Of a stretch of DNA of 64,000 bases, positions 1 to 9,551 are shown in pieces; the stretch's first letter is position 1, and each line of letters starts with the position of its first letter. Position numbers and translations under genes: made by a program. This DNA comes from BPJU01 sp964425225 (GTDB taxonomy: Bacteria > Planctomycetota > Planctomycetia > Pirellulales > Pirellulaceae), in the NCBI GenBank assembly GCA_964425225.1, contig CAYRMD010000012.1, positions 1 through 64,000 of the forward strand, read 5' to 3'. The notes beneath the pieces are model-generated. The model saw only the letters and a list, made by a program, of their open reading frames with translations, was not told the origin of the DNA and searched no databases.

Positions 1-670
1 GAAAAACCGGGTAGGTGTGACAACCGTATGTCACACCTGTAAACCAAAGGTGGGGTCTTTGTCCACGCTTTTCAGAGGCAGCTAGCCACGTACGGCTGGA
101 AGATCCTCGGGTGGCAATCGCCACGTGAGAAGGAGACCTAGCCAGAACACGCGTCGAGGAGGTTGGTGGATCGGCTGCGTTCGTGGTTCCTGCAGGCGAA
201 TTGGCGATGCACGTCCGTTTCCGCGTCCGTAGCCTGGCGACCTCCAGAAGGGCGCCTTGTCTGCGTTTTCAGCCAGTTGGAACACACAAGACAGGGGCAA
301 TTTGGTCGACTGTTGTCCTTTGCGAGCCGACTAGGCCTTCGCGTGAATCGTCACACAATGGGCCTGTGTCGAGTGGCGAGGGAGAGCAATGGCAGCGCGT
401 GTTACCTACGCGGTGACCTGGTGGGCTGGCGGCAGCAACGCACCGGATAGAAACATGTGAGAGTTATTGGCTGCTTGTGGCCGGCGGAGAGAATCGGCCG
501 ATGTGACCGATAGCGCGCCTGATACCCGTGCCACTTGGCGCGCGTTCTTAGTACTCGTACTTGACCGAGTGTCCCACAAGGACCAAATACCCTGCGGCTT
601 AATGCAAAACCCTAGGAACGTACGGTGACTTTAACGGCGGTTACATGGGAAAAGGTCGAGTCGACGCCCG
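1..670. other. intergenic stretch left of asnB
   Basis: No reading frame here has a convincing start, composition or family resemblance; the short frames present overlap one another on both strands. The only structured piece seen is a perfect inverted repeat at 13-38, listed separately. The 3' end of the asnB transcript should lie here, but I see no hairpin with a T-run next to its stop. Confidence 0.6.
13..38. repeat. perfect 10-bp inverted repeat
   Basis: AGGTGTGACA at 13-22 is followed by a 6-base spacer and its exact reverse complement at 29-38. On the minus strand the hairpin is followed within a few bases by a run of five T (complement of bases 2-6), so it could be an intrinsic terminator for leftward transcription. 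It could equally be a dyad operator for a gene beyond the window. Symmetry is seen directly; function is inference. Confidence 0.6.
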
Positions 671-2581
671 TCACATTTCTGGTCGCCACTTTTGTCGCCA
701 TGCTTCAAACATAATAAGAGCCCACAGCCGAAAAGAGTGGTTAAAGCGCCCGGTGACATGCTCGTCAATCAGTTGTTCGACGGCTTCACGTCGAAAAAGC
801 GTTCCGATGCTGCTTTGGCTTCCCAAGAGGATCTCTTTGGCCAATGTTTGCAGTGGACCACGGAACCAGTGGTCGAGCGGGACACCAAAACCCATTTTTG
901 CACGCCGCCAAATCACCGGCGGCAGCAAATCACCAAAGGTACGACGTATCAGTTGTTTTCCACGCCACCAGGATAGTTTCCAAGAGCGAGGCAGTGCGAC
1001 AACGCGTTCGACCAACCGATGATCGAGAAACGGTTGGCGACATTCTAGCGAATGGGCCATGGAAGCAATGTCCACCTTGTGCATCAAATCGCAAGGCAAG
1101 TAGGTTTGAAGGTCGATATGAGCCGCTGCCGCGACGGGGTCCACGTTGCCTTTTGGCCAATAACTTCGTAGGAACTGCCGCGGATCTTCGTCGGGCAATG
1201 TTGCGATTAGCTCGTCGGTGTACAGCGCTGCCCGCCGACTTTCGGCAAAAATCGATACCCACTCGATGTATCGCTCGTGAGCCGGCAGTGACAACGTCTC
1301 GCAGAATCGTTTCCATTGACGGATGCGCGATTTTTGGTGGATTGGTGCAGGAAGTCGCTGCCACAGTCGCCAAGCAAGAATATTCCGCAAAGGTTCAACC
1401 TTCTCTAGCATCCATGACCATTGCATTGCCCAATATCGCGGATAACCGAGGAATAATTCATCCCCACCGTCTCCCGTGAGCGCTACAGTTACGCGCTGCC
1501 GGGTAAGTCGCGACAGGTACCAAGTTGGGATAGCTGAACTATCCGCGAACGGCTCGTCGTAGTAATGAACCAACTCTGGTAGGATCGCGACGGCATCCGG
1601 CGTCACCTCGAACGTTTCATGTTCGGTACCGACGTGCTGAGCTACACGTGCTGCATACTGACGTTCGTCGTAGTCATGAACAGGGAATCCGATGGTAAAG
1701 GTTCGCACATCATCTGTCACCCGTTTCATCAAAGCCACGACGAGAGACGAATCAATCCCTCCGGACAAAAAGGCTCCAAGCGGCACGTCGCTCTGCATAC
1801 GGAGGGCAACAGTCTCTTCGAGCAACGCGCGCAACTCTTCCTGAAACTGGTGATACTTGGGTGGAACACCTTGTTCCTCTGGTAACCTCCAATACGCATG
1901 CAAGCTCAGGCGATCTTTTTCATAGATTGCGTAGTGTGCTGGGGGCAATTTGGATATGTGACGGTAGATGGTGTGCGGATATGGTACGTATTGATACGTA
2001 AGGTATTCGTCCAGCGCTTGGTAGTTGAGCGAACGAGGGACATCGGGCAACTCCAATAAGCTTTTCAACTCGCTGGCAAATACCAAACGACCCGGCTGAT
2101 GTACGTAAACCAAAGGTTTCTCGCCAAACCGGTCGCGAGCCAACACCAACCGCTGGGATCGTTCGTCCCAGATGGCAATGGCAAACATGCCATTCAAATG
2201 CTGGAAACAATCGACTCCCTCGTCTTCATAAAGATGAACGATCGTTTCCGAATCGCTTTGCGTGCGGAAGCGGTGGCCGTTACCTTCCAATCGCCGCCGC
2301 AGCGATCGATAGTTGTAGATCTCCCCATTGAATACGAGCCAAATGGATCCATCTTCATTAGAAAGCGGTTGGTGACCGGTCTGTAAATCGATAATGGACA
2401 ATCGGCGAAAGCCGAAAGCACGTCCAATGGTCTTGCCCACGGCGTCCACGACTGGGCTTGGAAACCAGTAACCCTCTTCGTCTGGACCGCGATGGTGTAG
2501 AGCGTCGGTCATTCTTTTTAGGGTAGCTTGATCTATTCGCTTTTCGGGAAAGTGCCATACAGCCCCAACTATGCCGCACAT
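671..2581 (-). CDS. asnB: Asparagine synthase (glutamine-hydrolysing)
   Basis: Makes asparagine, or amidates a related carboxyl group, from aspartate, ATP and glutamine in the cytoplasm. The 636-residue protein starts MCGIVGAV, so Cys2 is exposed as the class II glutaminase nucleophile once Met1 is removed. The N-terminal amidotransferase domain (about 2-210, with RGPD near 31 and NGEIYN near 85) is followed by the synthetase domain with the ATP-pyrophosphatase loop SGGIDSS at 273-279. Length fits the long AsnB family often found in surface-polysaccharide loci. It lies 86 bases downstream of a glycosyltransferase on the same strand, so an amidotransferase role in exopolysaccharide synthesis is possible alongside plain asparagine supply. 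The family call is firm; the exact substrate is inferred. Confidence 0.93.
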   Translation of the reverse strand: MCGIVGAVWHFPEKRIDQATLKRMTDALHHRGPDEEGYWFPSPVVDAVGKTIGRAFGFRRLSIIDLQTGHQPLSNEDGSIWLVFNGEIYNYRSLRRRLEGNGHRFRTQSDSETIVHLYEDEGVDCFQHLNGMFAIAIWDERSQRLVLARDRFGEKPLVYVHQPGRLVFASELKSLLELPDVPRSLNYQALDEYLTYQYVPYPHTIYRHISKLPPAHYAIYEKDRLSLHAYWRLPEEQGVPPKYHQFQEELRALLEETVALRMQSDVPLGAFLSGGIDSSLVVALMKRVTDDVRTFTIGFPVHDYDERQYAARVAQHVGTEHETFEVTPDAVAILPELVHYYDEPFADSSAIPTWYLSRLTRQRVTVALTGDGGDELFLGYPRYWAMQWSWMLEKVEPLRNILAWRLWQRLPAPIHQKSRIRQWKRFCETLSLPAHERYIEWVSIFAESRRAALYTDELIATLPDEDPRQFLRSYWPKGNVDPVAAAAHIDLQTYLPCDLMHKVDIASMAHSLECRQPFLDHRLVERVVALPRSWKLSWWRGKQLIRRTFGDLLPPVIWRRAKMGFGVPLDHWFRGPLQTLAKEILLGSQSSIGTLFRREAVEQLIDEHVTGRFNHSFRLWALIMFEAWRQKWRPEM

Positions 2582-2667
2582 GAGGAGAATCCCATTTGAA
2601 CCTGTCGGAAACTTTCAGATTTGGAAATAATGCACCGTGTGCGCAATTTATCGGACCTCCCTGCGGC

Positions 2668-3765
2668 TTACTTTTCCATGACCGAACGATAAAGTTCACT
2701 ATAGCGTGCCACCATGTGTTCGACAGAAAACTCGTCCTGCATGCGTTTTCTGGCTGCTTGACCTAGTCGCCGAGCCAATTCGCGGTCGTCGAGAATGTGT
2801 CGCGTCAGCGCTGCCAGGTGGGCTCGATCTCCCACCGCGAAGACCAATCCCGATTCCCCGTTGACCACCAGATCCCGATTTCCGGGAATGTCCGAAACCA
2901 CCACAGGAATGCCCCAGGCCATGGCTTCCATTAATGCATTGGACTGCCCTTCATAACCGCTCGTATTCCAAAAGCAGTCCAAGTGAGGCAACCAGCGATC
3001 CACATCGCTCCGATGACCCATCCAATGGACGCGATCCGTCAGTCGTAGTTCGTGGGTAAGTCGCTCGAGTCTTGTTCGTTCAGGGCCTTCGCCGAAGACC
3101 ACGAGATGGACATCGTCACGAATGGATTTCAACAAATCGGTGGCCACGATCATGTCAATGTAACGTTTTTGCGGCCAGAGTCGGCCCACGGCTCCCACGA
3201 GGCGAACGTCATGGTCTAAACCAAGTTCTGCCAAAAGTTCCGCGCGGGTGGAGGTGGCTATATCCGGTAGCGAAATACCGTTCGGAATTACGATGAATTT
3301 TTCGCGCGGGATACCGCGTTCTGCGTAAAAATCTACCACACCTTGGCTGTTAGTAGCGATCCGATCTGTAAAACGTGCCAAATAACGATCGATCGCCAAT
3401 TCATGCCAGTGTTTCCAGCGGTCTACACAACGTTCCCCGGCGATTATGTGCGGAACACGGGCAAGACGCGCGGCCAAACGACCATAGCTGTTGGCGGCAA
3501 AAATCCATGTATGCACTAGGTCCGGCTTGCGCTCTACAAGATAGTGACGCAGTTTCCACAACGCCACTGGATCCAATTTGCTACGCTTGCCGATTAGAGT
3601 TACTTCGATACCCGATTGCTTCAATGGTTCAGCAAGTGGGCCAAGTCGGCTAAGTACGCATACGGCGATGTCAAATTGGTCCGCCGGCAAGCGGCAGGCC
3701 AGCGCCACCATCTGCTTTTCGGCCCCGGCTTGATCCAAAGTAGGGATAATCTGGATAATCCGCAC
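2668..3765 (-). CDS. Glycosyltransferase family 4 protein
   Basis: Retaining GT-B glycosyltransferase, probably acting on a polysaccharide or lipid-linked sugar at the cytoplasmic membrane. I place the start at a GTG (3765) preceded by a GGAAGG ribosome site, giving 365 residues that begin VRIIQIIPTLDQAGAEK, the usual N-terminal Rossmann strand and Gly/Ala loop of this family. A longer frame to 4005 adds 80 residues of unrelated composition. The C-terminal domain has NGISL, VGRLWPQKR and the sugar-nucleotide site EGQSNALMEAMAWGIPVV with its paired glutamates. It resembles glycosyltransferases found with asparagine-synthase-like genes in exopolysaccharide clusters, and asnB is the next gene. 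Donor and acceptor cannot be read from sequence. Confidence 0.9.
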   Translation of the reverse strand: MRIIQIIPTLDQAGAEKQMVALACRLPADQFDIAVCVLSRLGPLAEPLKQSGIEVTLIGKRSKLDPVALWKLRHYLVERKPDLVHTWIFAANSYGRLAARLARVPHIIAGERCVDRWKHWHELAIDRYLARFTDRIATNSQGVVDFYAERGIPREKFIVIPNGISLPDIATSTRAELLAELGLDHDVRLVGAVGRLWPQKRYIDMIVATDLLKSIRDDVHLVVFGEGPERTRLERLTHELRLTDRVHWMGHRSDVDRWLPHLDCFWNTSGYEGQSNALMEAMAWGIPVVVSDIPGNRDLVVNGESGLVFAVGDRAHLAALTRHILDDRELARRLGQAARKRMQDEFSVEHMVARYSELYRSVMEK

Positions 3766-4213
3766 GTGACCTGCCTTCCAAGTGTTACGCTGATGGTCGA
3801 AGGTTCTATCGGCTGCAGCCAGCACGTCACGCAATATTGGAAAACGCGGTGCAATTAACTCAGCCCATACGATCGGCGACGAAATCGCACAGGCTTCACT
3901 GCACCTCATATGGCATAGTAACGGCAAATACGGCGCTCGCGTAGTGGCATACGGCCGGGGAGGTCTGCACGTCGAATGCACTCGGGCGCAATCCCCCCAA
4001 CCCACACATCACCTAGGGGCCTATTGATCACTTTACATGGCAAACTGCTTTGTTTCGTCGCCGTGATCACAACCGTTGAAGGTGGCCAAAAGCCGGCTGA
4101 TTTACAGGTTTGACCGACGTCGGCCGACATTAAAGTAGCTGGCTGCAAACTCCACTCCGCAACGAGGTACTCCCCTAGCCTATTAACGATCTTCAGGCTG
4201 TTTTGAGACAACA

Positions 4214-4684
4214 ATGAATAGTCCGTCCTTGCAATTAGAATTGGAAGTCCGCAACGTAGCCTCGGTTTTGGATCAGAATGTGCACCGGTTGCTCGACTTG
4301 CTCAGCGAAGATCAAACGACGTTTTCGCTTCGCATTATCGACAAAGGATCACTAGACGACACGTTGGAAGTCGCCAGCGAGCTTGCTCGTCAGTATCCGC
4401 AGATTTGCGTCGAACGCCGTTCGAAGGGCGCGCCTGCCCTTCATTCCGACCAGATATTCCGTTTACATGCAGCCGAAAAGGCGGATGCTCAATTACTTGC
4501 CAGATTGATCCGTTGGGCGAATTCCGCGGCGGGAATTCGCAGGCGGCAGCCGGTCATGGCACGATTACCCCAACCGAATCGGAACGTGGGAGGGCACCAA
4601 GTGCACGCGAGCCAAGCAGACAGCGGTCCAACGCCTTCTGCAATAATCATCGCCCGTTCCGTAGGCTTGCGCCGCCGCCGATAG
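4214..4684 (+). CDS. Short GT2-like protein, probably degenerate
   Basis: The first 75 or so residues of this 156-residue protein follow the N-terminal half of family 2 glycosyltransferases: a beta strand, VASVLDQNVHRLLDLL, then LRIIDKGSLDDTLEVASELARQYPQ, the counterpart of the usual VVDDGSTDGT...A..YP pattern. The key DDGS aspartate has become DKGS, there is no later DxD metal site, and the second half is Arg-rich and unlike a GT-A fold. A complete enzyme would be 220 residues or more. It may be a non-catalytic GT-A fragment kept in this lineage or a decaying gene. The start has only a weak GAGA site. The following regulator gene is convergent. Confidence 0.55.
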   Translation: MNSPSLQLELEVRNVASVLDQNVHRLLDLLSEDQTTFSLRIIDKGSLDDTLEVASELARQYPQICVERRSKGAPALHSDQIFRLHAAEKADAQLLARLIRWANSAAGIRRRQPVMARLPQPNRNVGGHQVHASQADSGPTPSAIIIARSVGLRRRR

Positions 4685-4873
4685 ACGTCATTTCGGCTCC
4701 AGTTGTTTGTTTTCGCCTTGGTAAATGACCCCTCAGAAGGCCAATATCGTAAAACCGCTTCTTGAGCTGGGGCCATCCTGGACCAACTGATAATTCAAGT
4801 GGGAGCCAACCCCACTTTTTCAATTCCTTCTGGTTGGCCGTCCGTTTAGCACAGCGTTGAGGCGTCGAAGTGG

Positions 4874-5539
4874 TCAATCGTCTTCGCGACATGGGTGCCG
4901 CAACCATTCCTCGGAGACGGGGTTCTGTACAATGCGCCCCAATTCGTCGAGGGTACGCTGTTGGCCAAGGCTTGGCCATGCACTGACTTGAGCCAGCTCG
5001 GGCATCAGTTCCACCAACTGTGCCACTAGCCGGTCCGCAAGACACTTCAGAGATCCTCTAGGCACCGATTCCTGAAGCGACAGTGCTGTCTTCATGATCC
5101 GCACCAGTAACGCCCGTTCGAGCACAGGGCGTGATAAGGGTGAGTCACTTTCGTCCAACAATTCTTCCACCGGCACGTCCAAGACTCGCTGCCACCGGTA
5201 AAGGTCCGACAGCCGTAAGTCGGTCGAATCTCGCTCCTGTTCACGCAGAACTCGAACCGGCACGCCTGTTCGCCGAGCGACCGTGCGGAGCGAAACTCCC
5301 TGTCGCAGCCGTACGGCACGAATTCGGTGTAACACCCGTGCCTGGCCGTTCCGTACCCCCTGCTCCGTGACTATGTTTTTGGATTTCCCAAGACTCGATC
5401 GGTCGCCACTGTCTCGTTCCCTCGCCGTTGAGCGCTCCGTGTCCACAGCCTTTCCCGTGGGCACTTTCGATCCCTCGGTCGTAGATGACGGCCATCCAGA
5501 ACCACACCACGTCGCAGGATCATAGGGTACCGTCGCCAT
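4874..5539 (-). CDS. XRE-family helix-turn-helix protein
   Basis: Putative DNA-binding regulator of 221 residues. The first 65 are polar and low in structure. A Cro/CI-type helix-turn-helix spans about 70-130: IRAVRLRQGVSLRTVARRTG gives helices 1-3, followed by the LxxLYRWQRVLDVPVEELL tail typical of XRE domains. The remaining 90 residues are helical (LADRLVAQLVELMPELAQ) and may dimerise. A GAGGAG site lies 13 bases before the ATG, rather far, so an internal start is possible. It stands alone between a convergent GT2-like gene and a long non-coding stretch. No operator or target can be named. Confidence 0.8.
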   Translation of the reverse strand: MATVPYDPATWCGSGWPSSTTEGSKVPTGKAVDTERSTARERDSGDRSSLGKSKNIVTEQGVRNGQARVLHRIRAVRLRQGVSLRTVARRTGVPVRVLREQERDSTDLRLSDLYRWQRVLDVPVEELLDESDSPLSRPVLERALLVRIMKTALSLQESVPRGSLKCLADRLVAQLVELMPELAQVSAWPSLGQQRTLDELGRIVQNPVSEEWLRHPCREDD

Positions 5540-5999
5540 AAGTGTAATGACTCCTCAAGAAGCCGAAGACAAAAATCATCGCGTGGCACGGCGAAAAACT
5601 AGATCCCGCTGACAAGGCGCCTACCAACGACAGCTGTATTATAGATAACTTGCAGCCCCAAAGAAATTCCCAAGCAGCCGAATTCTCCTCAACGATCCAT
5701 TTGGGGAAGTTTTTGATTGACCAAAAAGTCTTCTTGCTTCGTGCAATCCGACGATCGTACTGCTACGCGGCCCGTGTACTGGTGACAACAGTCACCGAGC
5801 TTAAACGTGGCTAAGGCTAGCCTGCGCCAACAGGTGGTGCGTTACCCAGGTGCCTGAATTCGCGACGCCTTTGGCAAGGGACGGTTATGGAGTCATACCG
5901 CACGGTTTCTCGAAAACTCACGATCGGGGGGGCGGCGCTGCTCTGGCAACTTACGTCTCTACCGTATAGGACGCACACACCACGCTCTTCCTCTGAAAA
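5540..5999. other. intergenic, nothing recognised
   Basis: About 460 bases upstream of the XRE gene with no supported coding frame, RNA gene or strong hairpin. The promoter of the XRE gene should lie in the first part. The stretch ends where the dispersed element copy at about 6000 begins. Confidence 0.5.
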
Positions 6000-6385
6000 G
6001 TGCGAGCGTCACATTCGTAGGTAAACAGTTTTTACGCAAAGGCGCAGAGGCGCTACGAAGATATGAGGTACATGTCAATTGCCTACTTGCACCTTTGCGT
6101 TAAATCTCCTCGCGCCCTTGCCTTGAATTGGCCGCTCCCTTACGGCTGCGGCTCAGTTGAGCCATCGCTCGACGGAACGCCTTTTACCAAGAAGCACCCG
6201 CATCGGCCCAAATTGGGTCGGGCCGCAAAAGGCATACCTACGCCGAGCCCAGCACATCACCGAATGATGTCATCTGCCATTAAGACAGATATCTCGTTTC
6301 GATTCCTGCCGCGGAAAATAGGCAAACTTCCGCGATGGCCTGCCTTTCACATCAAAGTGCCACCTACAACAAGACGCACACACGC
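6000..6385 (+). repeat. Short copy E of the dispersed inverted-repeat element
   Basis: The right part (about 6030-6385) matches 15425-15754 at many positions: the ACGCAAAG block, CTTTGCGTTAAAT, GAATTGGCCGC, GGCTCAGTTGAGCC, AAGAAGCACCCGCATCGG, TCCTGCCGCGG, and the end CACCTACAACAAGACGCACA. A diverged left terminal repeat (GTAGGTAAAC at about 6018) faces the right end at 6361-6384, so the unit is roughly 385 bp. The long middle of copies A and B is absent. It lies just upstream of rplM and may alter the promoter distance. Similarity was read by eye; the left boundary is uncertain. Confidence 0.65.
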
Positions 6386-6529
6386 TTGGGTCGGCATTAG
6401 CCCTATTGTATGGATGGTAACTCGCCGGTAAATTCTAGATTTCCGGTGCTCGGATTTGTTACGGTTATAGGTTACGTGACTCCCCATTGGGGCCGTGAGT
6501 GCCTGTTGTATAAAAAAGGCTCAAAAAGT

Positions 6530-6979
6530 ATGGCGACCATGGCGCAACGCACATACATGGCGAAGTCGGGTGAAATTCAGCACCGCTGGTGGTTGGTAGA
6601 CGCCTCGGGCAAGGTTGTTGGCCGGCTAGCTAGCGACATCGCGATGTATTTAATGGGTAAGCATCGGCCTGAATATACACCACACGTGGATACCGGCGAT
6701 TACGTCGTAGTAATCAATGCCGAAAAGGTGATTTTTACGGGGAAAAAATGGTCTCAAAAGCAATACACCTGGTTTACGGGTTACACCGGGTTGCGTGTGG
6801 AAACAGCCGAACAACGGCGCGAGAAGCATCCAGAGTTGATCTTGAAAGAAGCGGTGCGGCGCATGCTGCCCAAGAACAAACTGGGAAGGAAAATGTTGGA
6901 TAAGTTGAAGATTTATGTGGGGAGTGAACACCCGCACCAGGCCCAAAAACCTGAACCAATTGAGTTGGGGGTTAAGTAG
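6530..6979 (+). CDS. rplM: 50S ribosomal protein L13
   Basis: Large-subunit protein that binds 23S rRNA early in assembly. With the ATG at 6530 the product has 149 residues, the normal length. The family core is clear: WWLVDASGKVVGRLAS, GKHRPEYTPHVDTGDYVVVINA, KVIFTGKK, and near the C-terminus MLPKNKLGRKMLDKLKIYVG followed by EHPHQAQKP. The open frame extends upstream to 6410, but that part has no family similarity; the chosen start has only a weak AAGG about 10 bases ahead, and 6539 is an alternative. rpsI follows after 73 bases, the usual rplM-rpsI pair. Autoregulation of the pair is known in other bacteria and not visible here. Confidence 0.96.
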   Translation: MATMAQRTYMAKSGEIQHRWWLVDASGKVVGRLASDIAMYLMGKHRPEYTPHVDTGDYVVVINAEKVIFTGKKWSQKQYTWFTGYTGLRVETAEQRREKHPELILKEAVRRMLPKNKLGRKMLDKLKIYVGSEHPHQAQKPEPIELGVK

Positions 6980-7052
6980 TCTGAAGCTGTGGTGCGCTCC
7001 GGGGTTAGACTTCCAAGCGACACGGTCTGTATTTATCCAGCGGATGTGAAGT

Positions 7053-7466
7053 ATGGTAATGATCAAAAAGGACAAACTTACCGGGGAAGCGTTAGGAACG
7101 GGGCGGCGCAAAACGGCTGTGGCACGCGTGCGTTTGCGAGCCGGTACGGGCCAAATTACCGTGAACGGTCGCAGCTTAGAGGATTATTTTCCTAATGAAC
7201 GCGACCGTCGCTGGATTTTAGAGCCTTTGGAGGTGGTTAACCTCGTTCAAGCTGTCGATATTCGGATTCGCGCCAGCGGAGGCGGCTTGTCGGGCCAAGC
7301 GGGTGCTTGTCGGATGGGCATTGCCCGGGCAATCGTTAGCTATAATCCGGAACTTTTTGCGCCCATGCGCGACGGCGGATATTTGACGCGCGATTCTCGC
7401 ATGAAAGAGCGCAAGAAATACGGGCTACACGGCGCGCGACGCGGCACTCAATTCTCCAAGCGTTAA
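7053..7466 (+). CDS. rpsI: 30S ribosomal protein S9
   Basis: Small-subunit protein whose C-terminal tail reaches the P-site tRNA. The 137-residue product has the S9 hallmarks GTGRRKTAVARVRL, the GxGxITVNGR segment, VRASGGG-like IRIRASGGGLSGQAGA, and the basic C-terminus KERKKYGLHGARRGTQFSKR ending in the conserved Lys-Arg that contacts the anticodon stem-loop. Two ATG codons (7053 and 7059) are possible starts; neither has a strong Shine-Dalgarno site. It is second in the rplM-rpsI pair and ends 75 bases before the convergent sigma-factor gene, with no clear terminator hairpin between them. Confidence 0.97.
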   Translation: MVMIKKDKLTGEALGTGRRKTAVARVRLRAGTGQITVNGRSLEDYFPNERDRRWILEPLEVVNLVQAVDIRIRASGGGLSGQAGACRMGIARAIVSYNPELFAPMRDGGYLTRDSRMKERKKYGLHGARRGTQFSKR

Positions 7467-7541
7467 GCCAACCGGCTCTTGCGTGGCTTTGTGGCTTTGC
7501 CTGGTATCACCGCTCGTGTGCTGTTCGTGTGAGGTTCTTGT

Positions 7542-9203
7542 CTAGCGCCTGCGCTGGTCCTTTTTGGGTTGGTCGGGTCGAGGAATCGACTCCAAAAAGC
7601 TGATCAGACCTCGGCTCCGGTAAGGCTGTTGGAGTTTTCGTACGGCTTTCGATTCGATTTGACGTACGCGTTCGCGGGTGACGGCAAAAATTCGCCCGAC
7701 TTCCTCCAACGTGTAGGCATAGCCATCGGTAAGTCCGTACCGCAAACGTAAGATTTCTCGCTCGCGGTAGTTGAGTGTTTGCATCGCTTCGTCGATGCGT
7801 GCTTTAAGCGCTTGTTGGTTGGTTTCGTAGAGAGGGTCATCCTCGCGCGGATCTTCCAAAAACTCGCCAAAGAAACTGTCTTCGTGGTCCCCAACCGGCT
7901 GATCTAAGGACAGCGGTTGGCGAGCCATTTTCAATACGCAACAGGTCTCTTCCAAGGAAAGGCCGGCGCGCTCAGCGACTTCCTCGATCGACGGATCACG
8001 CCCAAGCTCCTGAAAGAGTTGTCGGGATATCTCCCGAATTTTGCTCATCGTATCGATCATGTGTACCGGAACGCGAATCGTCCGACTTTGATCGGCGATC
8101 GCCCGGGTAATTGCTTGCCGGATCCACCATGTGGCGTACGTCGAGAACTTGAAGCCTCGCTTGTACTGAAATTTGTCCACGGCTCGCATCAGCCCCGTGT
8201 TGCCTTCTTGGATAAGGTCTAGGAAACTAAGTCCTCGGTTGCGATACTTCTTAGCAATGGAAACGACCAGTCGCAGATTGGCTGCGGAAAGAACCCGTTT
8301 AGCTGCATCGTATTGTTCTTGATACGCATAGGTACGGCTGATGCGCCGTGCCAGGGTCGCGGGCGATTCTTGAGTAAGACGCATGAGGTGGTACAGCTCA
8401 CGTCGCAACTCCTGGTATGATCTCCCATTACAAAAACCGGTTTCGCGGGCTTCTCGCACTTGAGCATAGAGGCTGCTCATGCGTTGACTGATCTGCTCCA
8501 GTTTCTTGAACAGCGGATGAATGCGATTCGTTCGCAGGTCCATCTCTTCGATAATCCGTACTGCTTTGTTGCGACGTCGCACGAGGCGCCGCCAGGCGTT
8601 CCGTCGCTCGTCGATCGGCCGCTTGCGATCAATTGCCATTAGATAATCGACCCGGTTGCGCTCCAATAACGCTCGGAGTGTAGCGGCATTGGGAACAATC
8701 CGCTTCATGATTTGTTTCTTTCCGGTCAGATTCGTTACCGATACCTCGATTGTGCGATCCAACCGTAACTTGCCGTCACGTACGCCTTCCAGATACTGAA
8801 GTGCACCGGCAAGAACAAAATCGGTGGCCAGCATTTCATGCCGATAACGGCGTCGCGTTCGTTCAATGTTCTTCGCGGCTTCAATCTCCTGGGCGCGTGT
8901 GAGAAGCGGTATCTGCCCCATTTGCGTCAAATACATTCGGACCGGATCATCGGTAGCGCTCCAGCGTTCCTCTTGGTTTTCCGCCCGATCATCTACCAGC
9001 TCGTGCTCTTCGTCCCAGTCCCGTTCGTCCTCTTCTTCCGCCTCGTACCAAGCCGACTCGTCGTGCGAATGCTCCGAGCGGCGCCACGATCGGTAGGCTA
9101 GCGCTTCCTGATTGGCCTTGACCGACGTGCCGTTACAATGCACAGTTTGTGCCTGATCGGCGCTGGGTGCTTGGCGGTTCGGACGGCGAAGCATTTTGGC
9201 CAC
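7542..9203 (-). CDS. rpoD: RNA polymerase sigma-70 factor, RpoD/SigA type
   Basis: Primary-type sigma factor that brings RNA polymerase to -10/-35 promoters. The 553-residue protein starts at GTG (9203) after a GGAGA site. A very acidic segment (51-80) replaces a classical region 1.1. Region 1.2 is DDPVRMYLTQMGQIPLLTRAQEIE (85-108). An insertion of about 190 residues, like the non-conserved region of enterobacterial RpoD, precedes region 2 (308-375, with NTGLMRAVDKFQYKRGFKFSTYATWWIRQAI). Region 3 follows at 376-460, and region 4 at 470-535 has the helix-turn-helix TLEEVGRIFAVTRERVRQIE. Nothing else in the window looks like a sigma factor. Whether it is the essential housekeeping copy or a group 2 paralogue is not decidable here. 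Confidence 0.93.
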   Translation of the reverse strand: MAKMLRRPNRQAPSADQAQTVHCNGTSVKANQEALAYRSWRRSEHSHDESAWYEAEEEDERDWDEEHELVDDRAENQEERWSATDDPVRMYLTQMGQIPLLTRAQEIEAAKNIERTRRRYRHEMLATDFVLAGALQYLEGVRDGKLRLDRTIEVSVTNLTGKKQIMKRIVPNAATLRALLERNRVDYLMAIDRKRPIDERRNAWRRLVRRRNKAVRIIEEMDLRTNRIHPLFKKLEQISQRMSSLYAQVREARETGFCNGRSYQELRRELYHLMRLTQESPATLARRISRTYAYQEQYDAAKRVLSAANLRLVVSIAKKYRNRGLSFLDLIQEGNTGLMRAVDKFQYKRGFKFSTYATWWIRQAITRAIADQSRTIRVPVHMIDTMSKIREISRQLFQELGRDPSIEEVAERAGLSLEETCCVLKMARQPLSLDQPVGDHEDSFFGEFLEDPREDDPLYETNQQALKARIDEAMQTLNYREREILRLRYGLTDGYAYTLEEVGRIFAVTRERVRQIESKAVRKLQQPYRSRGLISFLESIPRPDQPKKDQRRR

Positions 9204-9551
9204 GGCTACAATCTCCTAGGTGCGATGCAGAGAGGCGTACCCGACCGTCGTAACTTGAGGAGTTCAACGGCTAAACTACGGATGCAGCCCGCGGACCAAG
9301 GAAGATAATCTGGGTGGCATAAAATTCGTAAGTTGCTACCACATAGGCACTTACGCGTTTTTGTCTAGGACGCTGGCGCGCACACCACTGTCGAATCCCG
9401 ACAACGCGCGTTGCTTAGACGCAACAGGGTTTAATCCAGTTCCCCTCGAACGGCTCAAAAAGCGGCCATCCAGCAGCAAGGGCGTGACCTAGGTTTATTT
9501 GATGAGCGACGCGTGTATCCCACTGTGTTCAACTTTCGATGGGGACTTGTT
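9204..9551. other. divergent intergenic region
   Basis: About 350 bases between the sigma gene (minus) and the GlmU-like gene (plus). It must hold both promoters. No coding frame, RNA gene or strong hairpin was seen. Confidence 0.5.
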
